Below, in pieces: positions 55,547 through 63,993 of a stretch of 64,000 nucleotides of DNA. A program made the translations under genes and the position numbers. The stretch lies in the NCBI RefSeq assembly GCF_016698665.1, contig NZ_CP068046.1, forward strand, positions 1,364,001 through 1,428,000, written 5' to 3'. Below the pieces are notes generated by a model that ran no database searches, was not told the origin of the DNA, and saw nothing but the letters and a program-made list of their open reading frames with translations. Origin of the DNA: Devosia rhizoryzae. GTDB taxonomy: Bacteria; Pseudomonadota; Alphaproteobacteria; Rhizobiales; Devosiaceae. How positions within the stretch are numbered: the first letter of the stretch is position 1; every line of letters begins with the position of its first letter.

Positions 55547-56331
55547 GTATGAACAAGCTCGAGGGAAAGACCGCCATTGTCACCGGCGGCGCCCGTGGTC
55601 AGGGCGAAGCCGAAGCGCGCCTGCTCGCCCGCTCCGGCGCCGCCGTTATCATCGCCGATGTGCTTGAGGCCGAGGGCATCGCACTCGCCCAGGCGCTAAT
55701 CGATGAAGGTCTCCAGGCCAAATTCATCCGCCTCGACGTCACCAGCGAACACAGCTGGCAGGAAACCATCGAGCTTGCCCGCTCCTGGCAGGGCCGGCTC
55801 GACATTCTCGTCAACAATGCCGGCATCATCAATCGCACGACGGTTGAGACAACTGCGCTCGATGCGTGGGAAAAGGTGCTCAAGGTCAATCTGACCGGGG
55901 CGTTCCTCGGCATCCAGGCGGCCAGCCAGTTGATGGCCGAAGATGGTGGCGGCGCCATAGTCAACATATCGTCCAATAGCGGCTTTTCCGGCCATTACGA
56001 TCCCGCCTACACCGCCAGCAAATGGGGTCTCCGCGGCCTCACCCGCAGCGCCGCTATGGAACTGGTCGGCAAGGGTATCCGCGTCAACGCCATCTGCCCA
56101 GGCCTGGTCGTTACCGGCCTCAATGCCAACAGCCCGCACCTGCAGCCCATGATCGGCATGACGCCGATGAAGCGCAGCGGCAAGCCGGAGGAAATCGCCG
56201 AACTCGTGCTGTTCCTCGTTTCTGACGCATCGAGCTTCATCACCGGCGAAGATTTTGTCATCGATGGCGGCTTTACTGCCGGCGCCGCCTATCGTCGCGT
56301 CGCCAGCGACACTGGCATCTATCAGGACTGA
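55543..56331 (+). CDS. Short-chain dehydrogenase/reductase
   Basis: A 262-residue classical SDR. The cofactor loop is VTGGARGQGEAEA (about 13-25), followed by NNAGIINRTTVE, a Ser in ISSNSGFSG and YTASK. The ending GEDFVIDGGFTAG is typical. The ATG overlaps the FAH stop codon (ATGA). It probably oxidises a hydroxy intermediate of the pathway. It is a different subfamily member from the SDR at 52015. Confidence 0.9.
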   Translation: MSMNKLEGKTAIVTGGARGQGEAEARLLARSGAAVIIADVLEAEGIALAQALIDEGLQAKFIRLDVTSEHSWQETIELARSWQGRLDILVNNAGIINRTTVETTALDAWEKVLKVNLTGAFLGIQAASQLMAEDGGGAIVNISSNSGFSGHYDPAYTASKWGLRGLTRSAAMELVGKGIRVNAICPGLVVTGLNANSPHLQPMIGMTPMKRSGKPEEIAELVLFLVSDASSFITGEDFVIDGGFTAGAAYRRVASDTGIYQD

Positions 56332-56338
56332 ACACGGT

Positions 56339-56363
56339 GGCGTAGCAGCGCCGCTGCTACGCC
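56339..56363. terminator. Hairpin between the convergent SDR and dpp3 ATPase genes
   Basis: A perfect 11-bp stem (56339-56349 and 56353-56363) with a 3-base loop lies at the meeting point of two convergent units and covers the stop codon of the minus-strand ATPase gene. No T run follows on either strand. Confidence 0.45.
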
Positions 56364-57166
56364 GCCAACCATTTGCCGCCGATCACCGGCAAAGGAATGG
56401 CGTCGATCAGCGCCCGTGTATAGGCATGCTGCGGATTGGCGAACACCGTCTCGCAGGCACCCTCCTCAACGACCACACCGCCATTGAGCACATAGACCCG
56501 GTGACAGAGCGCCCGGATCACCGACAGGTCATGGCTGATGAAGGCCAGTGACATGCCGATCTCGGTACAAAGCTCCTTAAGTAAAACGAGCACCCGCGCC
56601 TGCGTCGACACGTCCTGCCCCGACACGATTTCGTCCGCCAGAACAAAGCGCGGCCGCAGCATCACTGCTCGGGCAATGCCGATGCGCTGCCGCTGGCCGC
56701 CAGACAATTCGTGCGGAAAGCGCGCCAGCACCGATAGCGGCAAGCCAACGCGTTCCAGCACGGCCGCAGCCGCACTATCCGCTGCTGCCTGATCGGCGGC
56801 CACGCCATGCAACAGGATCGGCCGCGTTAGGATGGTGCGGATGGTGTGCCGCGGATTGAGCGAACTCATCGGATCCTGGAAGATCATCTGCATCTGCCGC
56901 CGCAGCGTCAGCTCGGGCTGCGCACCGATCGGCTCCCCGGCAAAACGCACCTCGCCTTCCGTCGCCGGCACGAGCCCCAACAACGTACGGCCCAGTGTCG
57001 ACTTCCCCGACCCGGACTCCCCCACAATGCCGACGATCTCGCCCTCGGCGATCCGAATATCGACGCCGCGCAGCACGCGCGTCGACCCATTGGTCGGCCC
57101 TAGGATCGAGCGGCGCGCGGCATAGTCGACCACCAGACTGCGCGTCTCTACCAATGGTTCAGCCAT
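56357..57166 (-). CDS. Dpp/Opp-type ABC importer ATPase, DppF-like (dpp3)
   Basis: There are 269 residues from the ATG at 57166, which has GGAG upstream; an ATG four codons earlier has none. Walker [29 protein letters not shown] and VLADEIVSGQD are present. In Walker B the usual DEP reads DEI, which keeps the catalytic Glu. The C-terminus is shorter than in dpp1 DppF and lacks the Cys-rich peptide extension. It overlaps the DppD-like gene by eight bases. Confidence 0.9.
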   Translation of the reverse strand: MAEPLVETRSLVVDYAARRSILGPTNGSTRVLRGVDIRIAEGEIVGIVGESGSGKSTLGRTLLGLVPATEGEVRFAGEPIGAQPELTLRRQMQMIFQDPMSSLNPRHTIRTILTRPILLHGVAADQAAADSAAAAVLERVGLPLSVLARFPHELSGGQRQRIGIARAVMLRPRFVLADEIVSGQDVSTQARVLVLLKELCTEIGMSLAFISHDLSVIRALCHRVYVLNGGVVVEEGACETVFANPQHAYTRALIDAIPLPVIGGKWLAA

Positions 57167-58031
57167 GATGGGCTCCATCGAAATGCCGGACTTCCTCGTA
57201 ACACGCGGCTATCACCGCCTCATCGATCGGCTTCAGCCCAGCAGCGGGGTCATCATAGCGCGGACTCGCTGCCAGAAGAGCTCGCGTGTAGATGTGCCGT
57301 GGCGCGTTAAAGATCTCGGCCGCTGCCCCCTGCTCCATCACCTTGCCCTGGAACAGCAAGGTCACCGCGTCGCAAATCTGCGCCACTACCCCAAGATCGT
57401 GAGTGACGAACACGACCGAAGTGCCATGCTCGGCCTGCAAACGCTTGAGCAGTTGCAGCACCTGCTTTTGCACCGTCGCGTCCAGCGCCGTCGTCGGCTC
57501 GTCGGCAATCAGGAGCTTGGGCTCAATCGCAAAAGCCGCCGCAATCAGTACGCGCTGGCGCATGCCACCCGAAAGATGATGCGGGAACTGATCCATGACC
57601 CGTGCCGGTTCACGAATGGCCACATGGTCGAGCAATTCAAGAGCCCTTGCCCATGCAGCTTTTTGGCCAAGCCCTTTCCACATGCGCAGGCTATCGGTCA
57701 GCTGGTCGCCGATGCGACGCCCTGGATTGAGCGCCGTCAGCGGATCCTGCGGAATAAGCCCGACCTCAGACCCGATCAGCATGCGCTTTTCGCGCTCACC
57801 CATGCGCAACAGGTCCTTGCCACCCAGCAGCACCCGCCCAGCCGTGACCACTACGCCACGCGAAACGATGCCGAGAACGATCTTGCTGATCGTCGACTTG
57901 CCCGCGCCGCTTTCGCCAACGAGGCCATGGATTGAGCCGGCTTCGACCGCAAGCGACACATCGCGCAGTATCGGCTTGCCATCCCGGCGCGATACGGCGC
58001 TCAAGCCTTCGATGACGAGATGCGCGCTCAT
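57159..58031 (-). CDS. Dpp/Opp-type ABC importer ATPase, DppD-like (dpp3)
   Basis: A 290-residue ATPase with GESGAGKST, IPQDPLTALNPGR, LSGGMRQR and [11 protein letters not shown]. Like its partner it ends early, without the Cys-rich extension. It overlaps the DppC-like gene by four bases (ATGA). Together with the other dpp3 ATPase it forms a heterodimer for the two permeases. Confidence 0.92.
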   Translation of the reverse strand: MSAHLVIEGLSAVSRRDGKPILRDVSLAVEAGSIHGLVGESGAGKSTISKIVLGIVSRGVVVTAGRVLLGGKDLLRMGEREKRMLIGSEVGLIPQDPLTALNPGRRIGDQLTDSLRMWKGLGQKAAWARALELLDHVAIREPARVMDQFPHHLSGGMRQRVLIAAAFAIEPKLLIADEPTTALDATVQKQVLQLLKRLQAEHGTSVVFVTHDLGVVAQICDAVTLLFQGKVMEQGAAAEIFNAPRHIYTRALLAASPRYDDPAAGLKPIDEAVIAACYEEVRHFDGAHHG

Positions 58032-58915
58032 CGTTGCATCACCGGATCAAGGCTCCGGCGCAAGCCAACGCCAAGCTGGTTGAAGGCCAGCACCGTTGCT
58101 AGCAACCCCGCCAACGGCAGGGCGAACACCCACCAGGCCTGATAGATGATGCCGCGCCCCTGCGCGATCATTCCGCCCCAGGTCGGCGTGTCGGACGACA
58201 CCGAAAGCCCGACAAAGGACAGGATCGCCTCAATGACGACGGCCAGTCCCAGCTCCAGCGTAAACAGTCCAAGCACGACCCAGAGCACATTGGGCAGAAT
58301 TTCGCCGATCAAGATGCCGAACCGGGAAAAGCCGAGCACTTGCCCGGCCGTTACATAGTCAGCCTGCTTCTGCGCCATGGTTTCGGCCCGCACCACCCGC
58401 GCAAACCGCGTCCAGTCGATAATGGCAATGGCAAAGATCACCGAGTGTACGCCCGTGCCCAGGATCGCCACTATCAGGATCGAGAGCAAGACGGCAGGAA
58501 ACGCCATCCAGATCTCGATCAGCCGCGAGACCACCGCATCCACCCAACCGCCGAAGAAACCGGCCAGCAGCCCGACCACCGTCCCCAGTACCGCTGCAAT
58601 GGTCGCCGCGATAAACGCCACCGTCAGCGCCGTGCGCGTGCCGTGAATAAAGCGGGACAGCACATCGCGGCCGAGGTCGTCCGTCCCCAGCCAATAGCCG
58701 GGCTCCGTGCCGGCCATGCCGGCCGGCGGCAGCGAACCGAGCATCAGATCCTGCATCAACGGATCGTGCGGCGCGATCCAGTCCGCGCCCAGCGCGAGCA
58801 CAATCAGCACCAGAATGAAGCCGCCGCCGAAAACGATTTTCGGGTCGCGCAACATGACGGCGAGTAGCGGCCAGCGACGCCTCTTGGCGGGTATAACAAG
58901 GGTCGCATCAGCCAT
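58028..58915 (-). CDS. Dpp/Opp-type ABC importer permease, DppC-like (dpp3)
   Basis: There are 295 residues from the ATG at 58915; the longer frame lies in the next gene. WLGTDDLGRDVLSRFIHGTR is the DppC mark and VTAGQVLGFSRFGILIGEILPN the EAA loop. About six helices. It overlaps the DppB-like gene by eight bases. Confidence 0.92.
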   Translation of the reverse strand: MADATLVIPAKRRRWPLLAVMLRDPKIVFGGGFILVLIVLALGADWIAPHDPLMQDLMLGSLPPAGMAGTEPGYWLGTDDLGRDVLSRFIHGTRTALTVAFIAATIAAVLGTVVGLLAGFFGGWVDAVVSRLIEIWMAFPAVLLSILIVAILGTGVHSVIFAIAIIDWTRFARVVRAETMAQKQADYVTAGQVLGFSRFGILIGEILPNVLWVVLGLFTLELGLAVVIEAILSFVGLSVSSDTPTWGGMIAQGRGIIYQAWWVFALPLAGLLATVLAFNQLGVGLRRSLDPVMQR

Positions 58916-59912
58916 GACGTAACCGCGGATTGGCGGCGACGACGGCAAAGTCGACGACGAGGTTGATGAGAATGAAGAGGACGCCAAACATGAGCACCAG
59001 GCCCTGGATCAGCGGGAAGTCACGGTTGATCACAGCATCGATCGCCATGTTCCCCAGCCCCGGATAGGAAAAAATCTTCTCGACGATCACCGTCCCGCCG
59101 ATGAGAAACGTGAACTGTACGCCGGTCAGCGCCAGCGTCGGCCCGATGGCGTTGCGCAAGGCCTCCGACCAAACCAGCCGAATTTCGCTCATGCCCTTGA
59201 CCCGCGCCAGCGTCACATAATCTTGCATCATAGCCTCGCTCAGCGCTTCCCGCAGCACCCGGGCAATGATGCCGGCCAATGGCAGCGCCAGCGCCAGAAC
59301 CGGCATCGCCATATGCCGCAACAGATCACCCGCCAGGCCGAACCGCAGCGTCAGAACAGACTCAAGTAGATAGAACCCGGTCCGGAAATCGGTCGAAAGG
59401 CTCGGGTTGATGCGTCCCGAAAGTGGCAAGACCGGAAACGCCACTCCGAGCACCAGCACCAGAGCCAGGGCCCATACGAATTCAGGAATGGCGAGCAGCA
59501 GCCCGTTTACGCCATCGAGCGCCCCTGATGACCAGTGCCGCCGCACCAGTGTTCCGACGATGGCAATAGCCCCGCCCAGCAGCACGGCGACCAGCAAGGC
59601 CATGAGCGCCAGCTCGATCGTTGCCGGCAACCGTTCCAGGAGCAATTGCCCGACATCCACCCGTCGCGAAATCGAGGTGCCGAAATCGCCTTGGATGAGG
59701 CTTCCGAGCCAGATCCAGAACTGGTTGAACAGCGACTGGTCGAGACCATAGCTAGCGCGCAGCCGCGCAATGTCCTCGGCCGTAGCACCGGGCCCGATCA
59801 TCATGGCGATGGGATCGCCCGGCGCGACGCGGAGGAGGATGAACACCACCACCGCAACGCCGAACAAGGTAATGGCGGCCATTCCCGCCCGCTTGGCGAT
59901 CAGAAAGATCAT
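58908..59912 (-). CDS. Dpp/Opp-type ABC importer permease, DppB-like (dpp3)
   Basis: There are 334 residues from the ATG at 59912, where the first membrane helix (MIFLIAKRAGMAAITL) begins. LLRVAPGDPIAMMIGPGATAEDI is the family N-terminus, and LARVKGMSEIRLVWSEALRN is the EAA loop. It follows the solute-binding gene after 52 bases that hold an imperfect hairpin (59934-59952). Confidence 0.92.
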   Translation of the reverse strand: MIFLIAKRAGMAAITLFGVAVVVFILLRVAPGDPIAMMIGPGATAEDIARLRASYGLDQSLFNQFWIWLGSLIQGDFGTSISRRVDVGQLLLERLPATIELALMALLVAVLLGGAIAIVGTLVRRHWSSGALDGVNGLLLAIPEFVWALALVLVLGVAFPVLPLSGRINPSLSTDFRTGFYLLESVLTLRFGLAGDLLRHMAMPVLALALPLAGIIARVLREALSEAMMQDYVTLARVKGMSEIRLVWSEALRNAIGPTLALTGVQFTFLIGGTVIVEKIFSYPGLGNMAIDAVINRDFPLIQGLVLMFGVLFILINLVVDFAVVAANPRLRHG

Positions 59913-59964
59913 ACGCGTTCCCCGAAACGGCGAGGCACGGCAGCGCCATGCCCCGCCCAAGCGA

Positions 59965-61494
59965 TCAGGTTCGGGCGATCAGCGACGGCTGCAAGGCGCC
60001 GGACGTGTTCGGCGTCACGGTCAGCGTCGACTTGAACAGGATCGGCTGTACATATTGCAGCAGCGGGATCACATAGCCTTCTTCGGCGATGTACTTGTCG
60101 ACCGCTTTCCAGCCGGCGACTCGGGCGGCTTCGTCCTTTTCGGTCCAGAGCGGCGCGATCATCGCGTCGAGGTCCTCGGTGTCCCACACCGAGTGCGGCG
60201 TCGGCCCGAACATGGCAAAGCCGGTGGAGGCCGAAGCGTCGCCGATGGCATCGCCCCAGTTATAGAACGCGGCCGGGGCCAGCTGGTCGGCGGCACGCAG
60301 TTCGTAATGCTGGGCAATCTCGTAGACCTGGATTTCCGCTTCGATCCCGACGCGGCGCCACATGCCGACGATCGCCTGGATCATCTCATAATCCTTGGGC
60401 TTGAGCCCGCGGGTGGTCTGGATGGGAAAGCGCACCGGATTGTCGGTCGAAAAACCGCTTGCGGCCAATAGCTCGACCGCTTTGGCCTCGTCGAAGCCCA
60501 CCTTGATGGAGGCATCGTAGGCCTCGTATTCTGGCGCCTGCAGCGTATCGATGGCAACGCCATAGCCCCGCAGCAGCCGGTCGATGATCGCCTGCTTGTT
60601 GATTGCGTGATGCGCAGCAAGCCGCACATTCTTGTCGAGCATGGGCCCGATATTGTTGAGGAAAATCATGCCGATGTCCGAGATCGGCACGGCCACGCCA
60701 TCGAGGCCCTCGGTCTCGCGCAGGCGGTCGTAGTCCTCGTAGGACACTTCAAGTGTCACATCCGAAGCGCCGCTCTCGATTTCCGCCGTGCGGCTGGTCG
60801 CATCGGTCACGAACTTGAAGATGACGGTCTCAAATGTCGGCTTTGGACCCCAATAGTCTGGATTGGCATTGAGGCGGAGGAAGGCGTTGCTTTCGAACGC
60901 ATGGACCATATAAGGCCCGGTGCCGATCGGCTTCTGGTTGAAGGCTTCGGCGCCCACTTCCTCGAAATAGGCTTTCGGCAGCACATAGCCGGTAAGGAAT
61001 GCCATCCACTTGAACACGGTCGGGTCGAACGCGACGACGTCGCCATCGATGCGATTGCCATCGATGGTGAAGTTGCCGATCGAAGCCCAGACGCTGGAAA
61101 CCGGATTGCCGTTTGCCGGGTCGCCGGCACGCTCGATCGACCATACGACGTCTTCGGGCGTTAACGGCGAACCGTCATGCCAGAGCACGCCCTCGCGCAC
61201 GGTCATTGAGACCTTAGTCTTGTCTTCGTTAAAGCCCCATTCGGTCAGGATCCCCGGCTCGAACGAGAGATCAGGCTTTTGGCCGATATACTGGTCGAAC
61301 ACGGTGCGGTAGATCGCCTGGATCGTCGGATTGACCGCCGAGGCGCCACTCGTCGGGTCGAAACTGGGCAGGTTGACGTTGAAGGCAATGGTCAGCGTAT
61401 CGGCATCCTGCGCCAGCGACGGCAAGGTGCCGGCCAGAGCTGCAGCGACGACGCTGGCCGAGCCAGCGGCCAAAAAGGCGCGACGTGTAATCAT
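59965..61494 (-). CDS. ABC importer solute-binding protein, family 5, Tat-type signal (dpp3)
   Basis: A 509-residue SBP_bac_5 protein. The N-terminus MITRRAFLAAGSASVVAAAL has a twin-arginine pattern, unlike the plain Sec signals of the other two binding proteins here. PSFDPTSGASAVNPTIQAIYRTVFDQ and the later HHAINKQAIIDRLLRGYG fit the family. It is first in the dpp3 operon, with a candidate MarR operator about 60 bases upstream. The ligand is unknown; the regulon context suggests an aromatic or aryl-peptide compound. Confidence 0.9.
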   Translation of the reverse strand: MITRRAFLAAGSASVVAAALAGTLPSLAQDADTLTIAFNVNLPSFDPTSGASAVNPTIQAIYRTVFDQYIGQKPDLSFEPGILTEWGFNEDKTKVSMTVREGVLWHDGSPLTPEDVVWSIERAGDPANGNPVSSVWASIGNFTIDGNRIDGDVVAFDPTVFKWMAFLTGYVLPKAYFEEVGAEAFNQKPIGTGPYMVHAFESNAFLRLNANPDYWGPKPTFETVIFKFVTDATSRTAEIESGASDVTLEVSYEDYDRLRETEGLDGVAVPISDIGMIFLNNIGPMLDKNVRLAAHHAINKQAIIDRLLRGYGVAIDTLQAPEYEAYDASIKVGFDEAKAVELLAASGFSTDNPVRFPIQTTRGLKPKDYEMIQAIVGMWRRVGIEAEIQVYEIAQHYELRAADQLAPAAFYNWGDAIGDASASTGFAMFGPTPHSVWDTEDLDAMIAPLWTEKDEAARVAGWKAVDKYIAEEGYVIPLLQYVQPILFKSTLTVTPNTSGALQPSLIART

Positions 61495-61554
61495 GATGGC
61501 AAAGTTCCCTCTCTGCGTTCCCTCTTGCCCGACGAGCTCCTACCCCCGGCAGAC

Positions 61555-61573
61555 AATAGTTTATACCTAAACA
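61555..61573. promoter_or_regulatory. Candidate MarR operator of the dpp3 operon
   Basis: AATAGTTTATACCTAAACA matches 14 of 19 bases of each of the sites at 49664 and 54192, sharing the core TAG/C-N7-CTAAAC. On the minus strand it covers a TATAAA that could serve as the -10 box of dpp3. Confidence 0.5.
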
Positions 61574-61751
61574 TATCGTCCGACATGTATCTAGTGGGAT
61601 TTCACGTTTGTCATGCGACGGAACTTTCGCCCAAATAATACGCAGTGCGCCTATAGAGGTGGCGCCACTTTGCCGAACAAAAGTGGTGCGCGGCAAACCG
61701 TTCACGATTGTTACCGAGGCCTGCCACGCGCCGTTTGACAGCGCACCGGCT

Positions 61752-61780
61752 TTGGATAAATATGCAAATGCATATATATT
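61752..61780 (+). promoter_or_regulatory. Candidate promoter of iorA with internal dyad
   Basis: TTGGAT (61752-61757), 17 bases, then TATATT (61775-61780). The dyad ATATGC-AAAT-GCATAT at 61760-61775 fills the spacer and could be an operator. The ATG is 52 bases beyond, with GGAGGAG before it. Confidence 0.5.
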
Positions 61781-61832
61781 GCCGACCAGTTCACTCAGGT
61801 TTTTGGGAGATGGTCGCAGGGAGGAGTAACCC

Positions 61833-63986
61833 ATGGCCGAACGTTCCTTTGCCCGCGAGGTGGAAGACCTCAAGCTCGGCGCCGGCGAGATTTTTCGCGG
61901 CGAAGGAATCTTGGCCATCACCAAGGCCTTGCTGCAATCGGGCGTCGCCTATGTCGGCGGCTACCAGGGCTCCCCGATATCGCACCTCATGGACGTTCTC
62001 GCCGACGCCAAGCCGGTGCTCGACGAACTGGGCGTCCACTTCGAATCGTCGGCCTCCGAAGCGACGGCAGCGGCCATGCTTGCCGCCTCGGTCAATTATC
62101 CCCTGCGCGGCGCCGTCACCTGGAAATCCACTGCCGGTACCAATGTCGCCTCCGACGCCCTCACCAATCTTGCCTCTAGCGGCGTCAAGGGTGGCGCGCT
62201 GATCATCCTCGGCGAGGATTACGGCGAAGGCTCCTCCATCCCCCAGGAACGCAGCCATGCTTTTGCGATGAAGTCGCAGATGTGGCTGCTTGATCCACGC
62301 CCCAATCTCGAATCCATCGTAAAGTCGGTCGAGGACGGATTTGCCCTCTCCGAAGCGTCTAACACCCCCGTCATGCTGCAGGTCCGCATCCGCGCCTGTC
62401 ACGTCCACGGCCAGTTCGTCGCCAAGGACAACAAGCCACCTGCCTATTCGATGAAGGAAGCGCTGGAAAACCCGGTGCGCGATATCAGCCGCATCGTCCT
62501 GCCGCCTATGTCGATTACCATCCACGACAAGGAAAAGCTCAACAAGCGCTGGCCGGCCGCCGTCGATTTTATCCGTGACAACAAGCTCAACGAGTTCTTC
62601 GGCCCCGAGAAGGGTCCGGTGGGCATTGTACTGCAGGGCGGCATGTACAATTCGGTCATCCGCGGTCTGCAGCTGCTGGGCCTCGCCGACAGCTATGGCA
62701 ACACGGCCGTCCCGCTCTATGTGCTCAACGTCACCTACCCGCTGGTGGATGACGAACTTGCGCGCTTCTGCCAGGGCAAGAGCGCCGTGCTGATGGTCGA
62801 GGAAGGCCACCCGGACTACCTCGAACAGGCTGTCAACACCGCCCTGCGCCGCCGTGACATTCAGACCCGCGTCGCCGGCAAGGACCGGCTGCCGATGGGC
62901 GGCGATTACACCGCCTCCGTGCTGATGAACGGAATTCAGTCGTTCCTCGCCGAGTTTGCCCCGCCGCTTCTCGGCAATCGCCCGCCCGTCCCGAGCGCCG
63001 ATGCCATTCTAGCCACCCCCGAGGTTGCAGCGCTGGCCGACGTCGTCCCTGCCCGCCCCGCCGGCTTCTGCACCGGCTGCCCCGAGCGCCCGATCTTTGC
63101 CGCCATGAAGCTCGTGGAAAAGGAGCTGGGCACCCACCACATCTCGGCCGATATCGGCTGCCATCTCTTCTCCATCCTGCCGCCCTTCAACATCGGCGGC
63201 AGCACAATGGGCTACGGCCTTGGCCCGGCTTCCGCTTCGGCCTTCAATGTCGATGCTGCAAAGCGCCCAATCTCGGTGATGGGCGATGGCGGTTTCTGGC
63301 ACAACGGCCTGTCGTCGAGTGTCGGCAACGCCGTCTACAACAAGCACGACGGCGTCATCATGATCGTCGACAATCACTATTCGGCAGCAACCGGCGGTCA
63401 GGATATCCTGTCATCCCGCGCCGAAAACCCGCTGCGCTCCACCAACAATTCGATCGCCAAGGCGGTCAAGGGCATCGGTGCCAACTGGGTCCGCCAGATC
63501 GATCGCACCTATGACGTCGGCAAGATGCGCGACACGCTCAAAGCGGCGCTGACCTCGAATGAGGAAGGGCCCAGGGTCATCGTCGCGTCGTCCGAATGCA
63601 TGCTCAACAAGCAGCGCCGTGAAAAGCCGCTGTTCTCCAAGTCGGTCAAGGACGGCAAACGCATGGTCCGCGAACGCTTCGGCGTCGACGAAGATACCTG
63701 CACCGGGGACCACGCCTGCATTCGCCTGTCGGGCTGCCCCTCGCTCTCGCTCAAGCACCTCGACGATCCGCTGCGCGACGACCCCGTGGTCGCGATCGAC
63801 AATTCCTGCGTCGGTTGCGGCAATTGCGGTGAGGTTTCGGAAGCGGCAGTGCTCTGCCCGTCGTTCTATCGCGCCGACATTATCTACAATCCGTCCGCCA
63901 CCGATCGCTTCATGGCGCGCGTCCGTTCCGCCATTATCGGTTTCTTCCAGCAGCGCCGCCAGGCGCGTCGCGTAAGTTTTGGTTGA
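61833..63986 (+). CDS. iorA: Indolepyruvate:ferredoxin oxidoreductase alpha subunit
   Basis: A 717-residue thiamine-diphosphate enzyme that decarboxylates arylpyruvates to arylacetyl-CoA and reduces ferredoxin. The N-terminal pyrimidine-binding part has GYQGSPISHLMDVL, and the TPP-binding part has TGCPERPIF, GDGGFWHNG near 485 and NHYSAATGGQ. The C-terminal ferredoxin domain carries Cys 623, 629, 635 and Cys 659, 662, 665, 675. It is longer than archaeal IorA (about 620-650). It is divergent from dpp3. The beta subunit gene probably begins eight bases downstream at the window edge. Activity on phenylpyruvate or hydroxyphenylpyruvate is also known in this family. Confidence 0.9.
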   Translation: MAERSFAREVEDLKLGAGEIFRGEGILAITKALLQSGVAYVGGYQGSPISHLMDVLADAKPVLDELGVHFESSASEATAAAMLAASVNYPLRGAVTWKSTAGTNVASDALTNLASSGVKGGALIILGEDYGEGSSIPQERSHAFAMKSQMWLLDPRPNLESIVKSVEDGFALSEASNTPVMLQVRIRACHVHGQFVAKDNKPPAYSMKEALENPVRDISRIVLPPMSITIHDKEKLNKRWPAAVDFIRDNKLNEFFGPEKGPVGIVLQGGMYNSVIRGLQLLGLADSYGNTAVPLYVLNVTYPLVDDELARFCQGKSAVLMVEEGHPDYLEQAVNTALRRRDIQTRVAGKDRLPMGGDYTASVLMNGIQSFLAEFAPPLLGNRPPVPSADAILATPEVAALADVVPARPAGFCTGCPERPIFAAMKLVEKELGTHHISADIGCHLFSILPPFNIGGSTMGYGLGPASASAFNVDAAKRPISVMGDGGFWHNGLSSSVGNAVYNKHDGVIMIVDNHYSAATGGQDILSSRAENPLRSTNNSIAKAVKGIGANWVRQIDRTYDVGKMRDTLKAALTSNEEGPRVIVASSECMLNKQRREKPLFSKSVKDGKRMVRERFGVDEDTCTGDHACIRLSGCPSLSLKHLDDPLRDDPVVAIDNSCVGCGNCGEVSEAAVLCPSFYRADIIYNPSATDRFMARVRSAIIGFFQQRRQARRVSFG

Positions 63987-63993
63987 TCCCGTC

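Larger units (their letters stand above)
61495..61832. other. Divergent intergenic region between dpp3 and iorA
   Basis: A 338-base AT-richer stretch without a gene. It holds a candidate MarR operator near dpp3 (61555-61573), a 10-bp palindrome GTGGCGCCAC (61659-61668) and a promoter with an internal dyad near iorA (61752-61780). No supported small ORF was seen. Confidence 0.6.
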
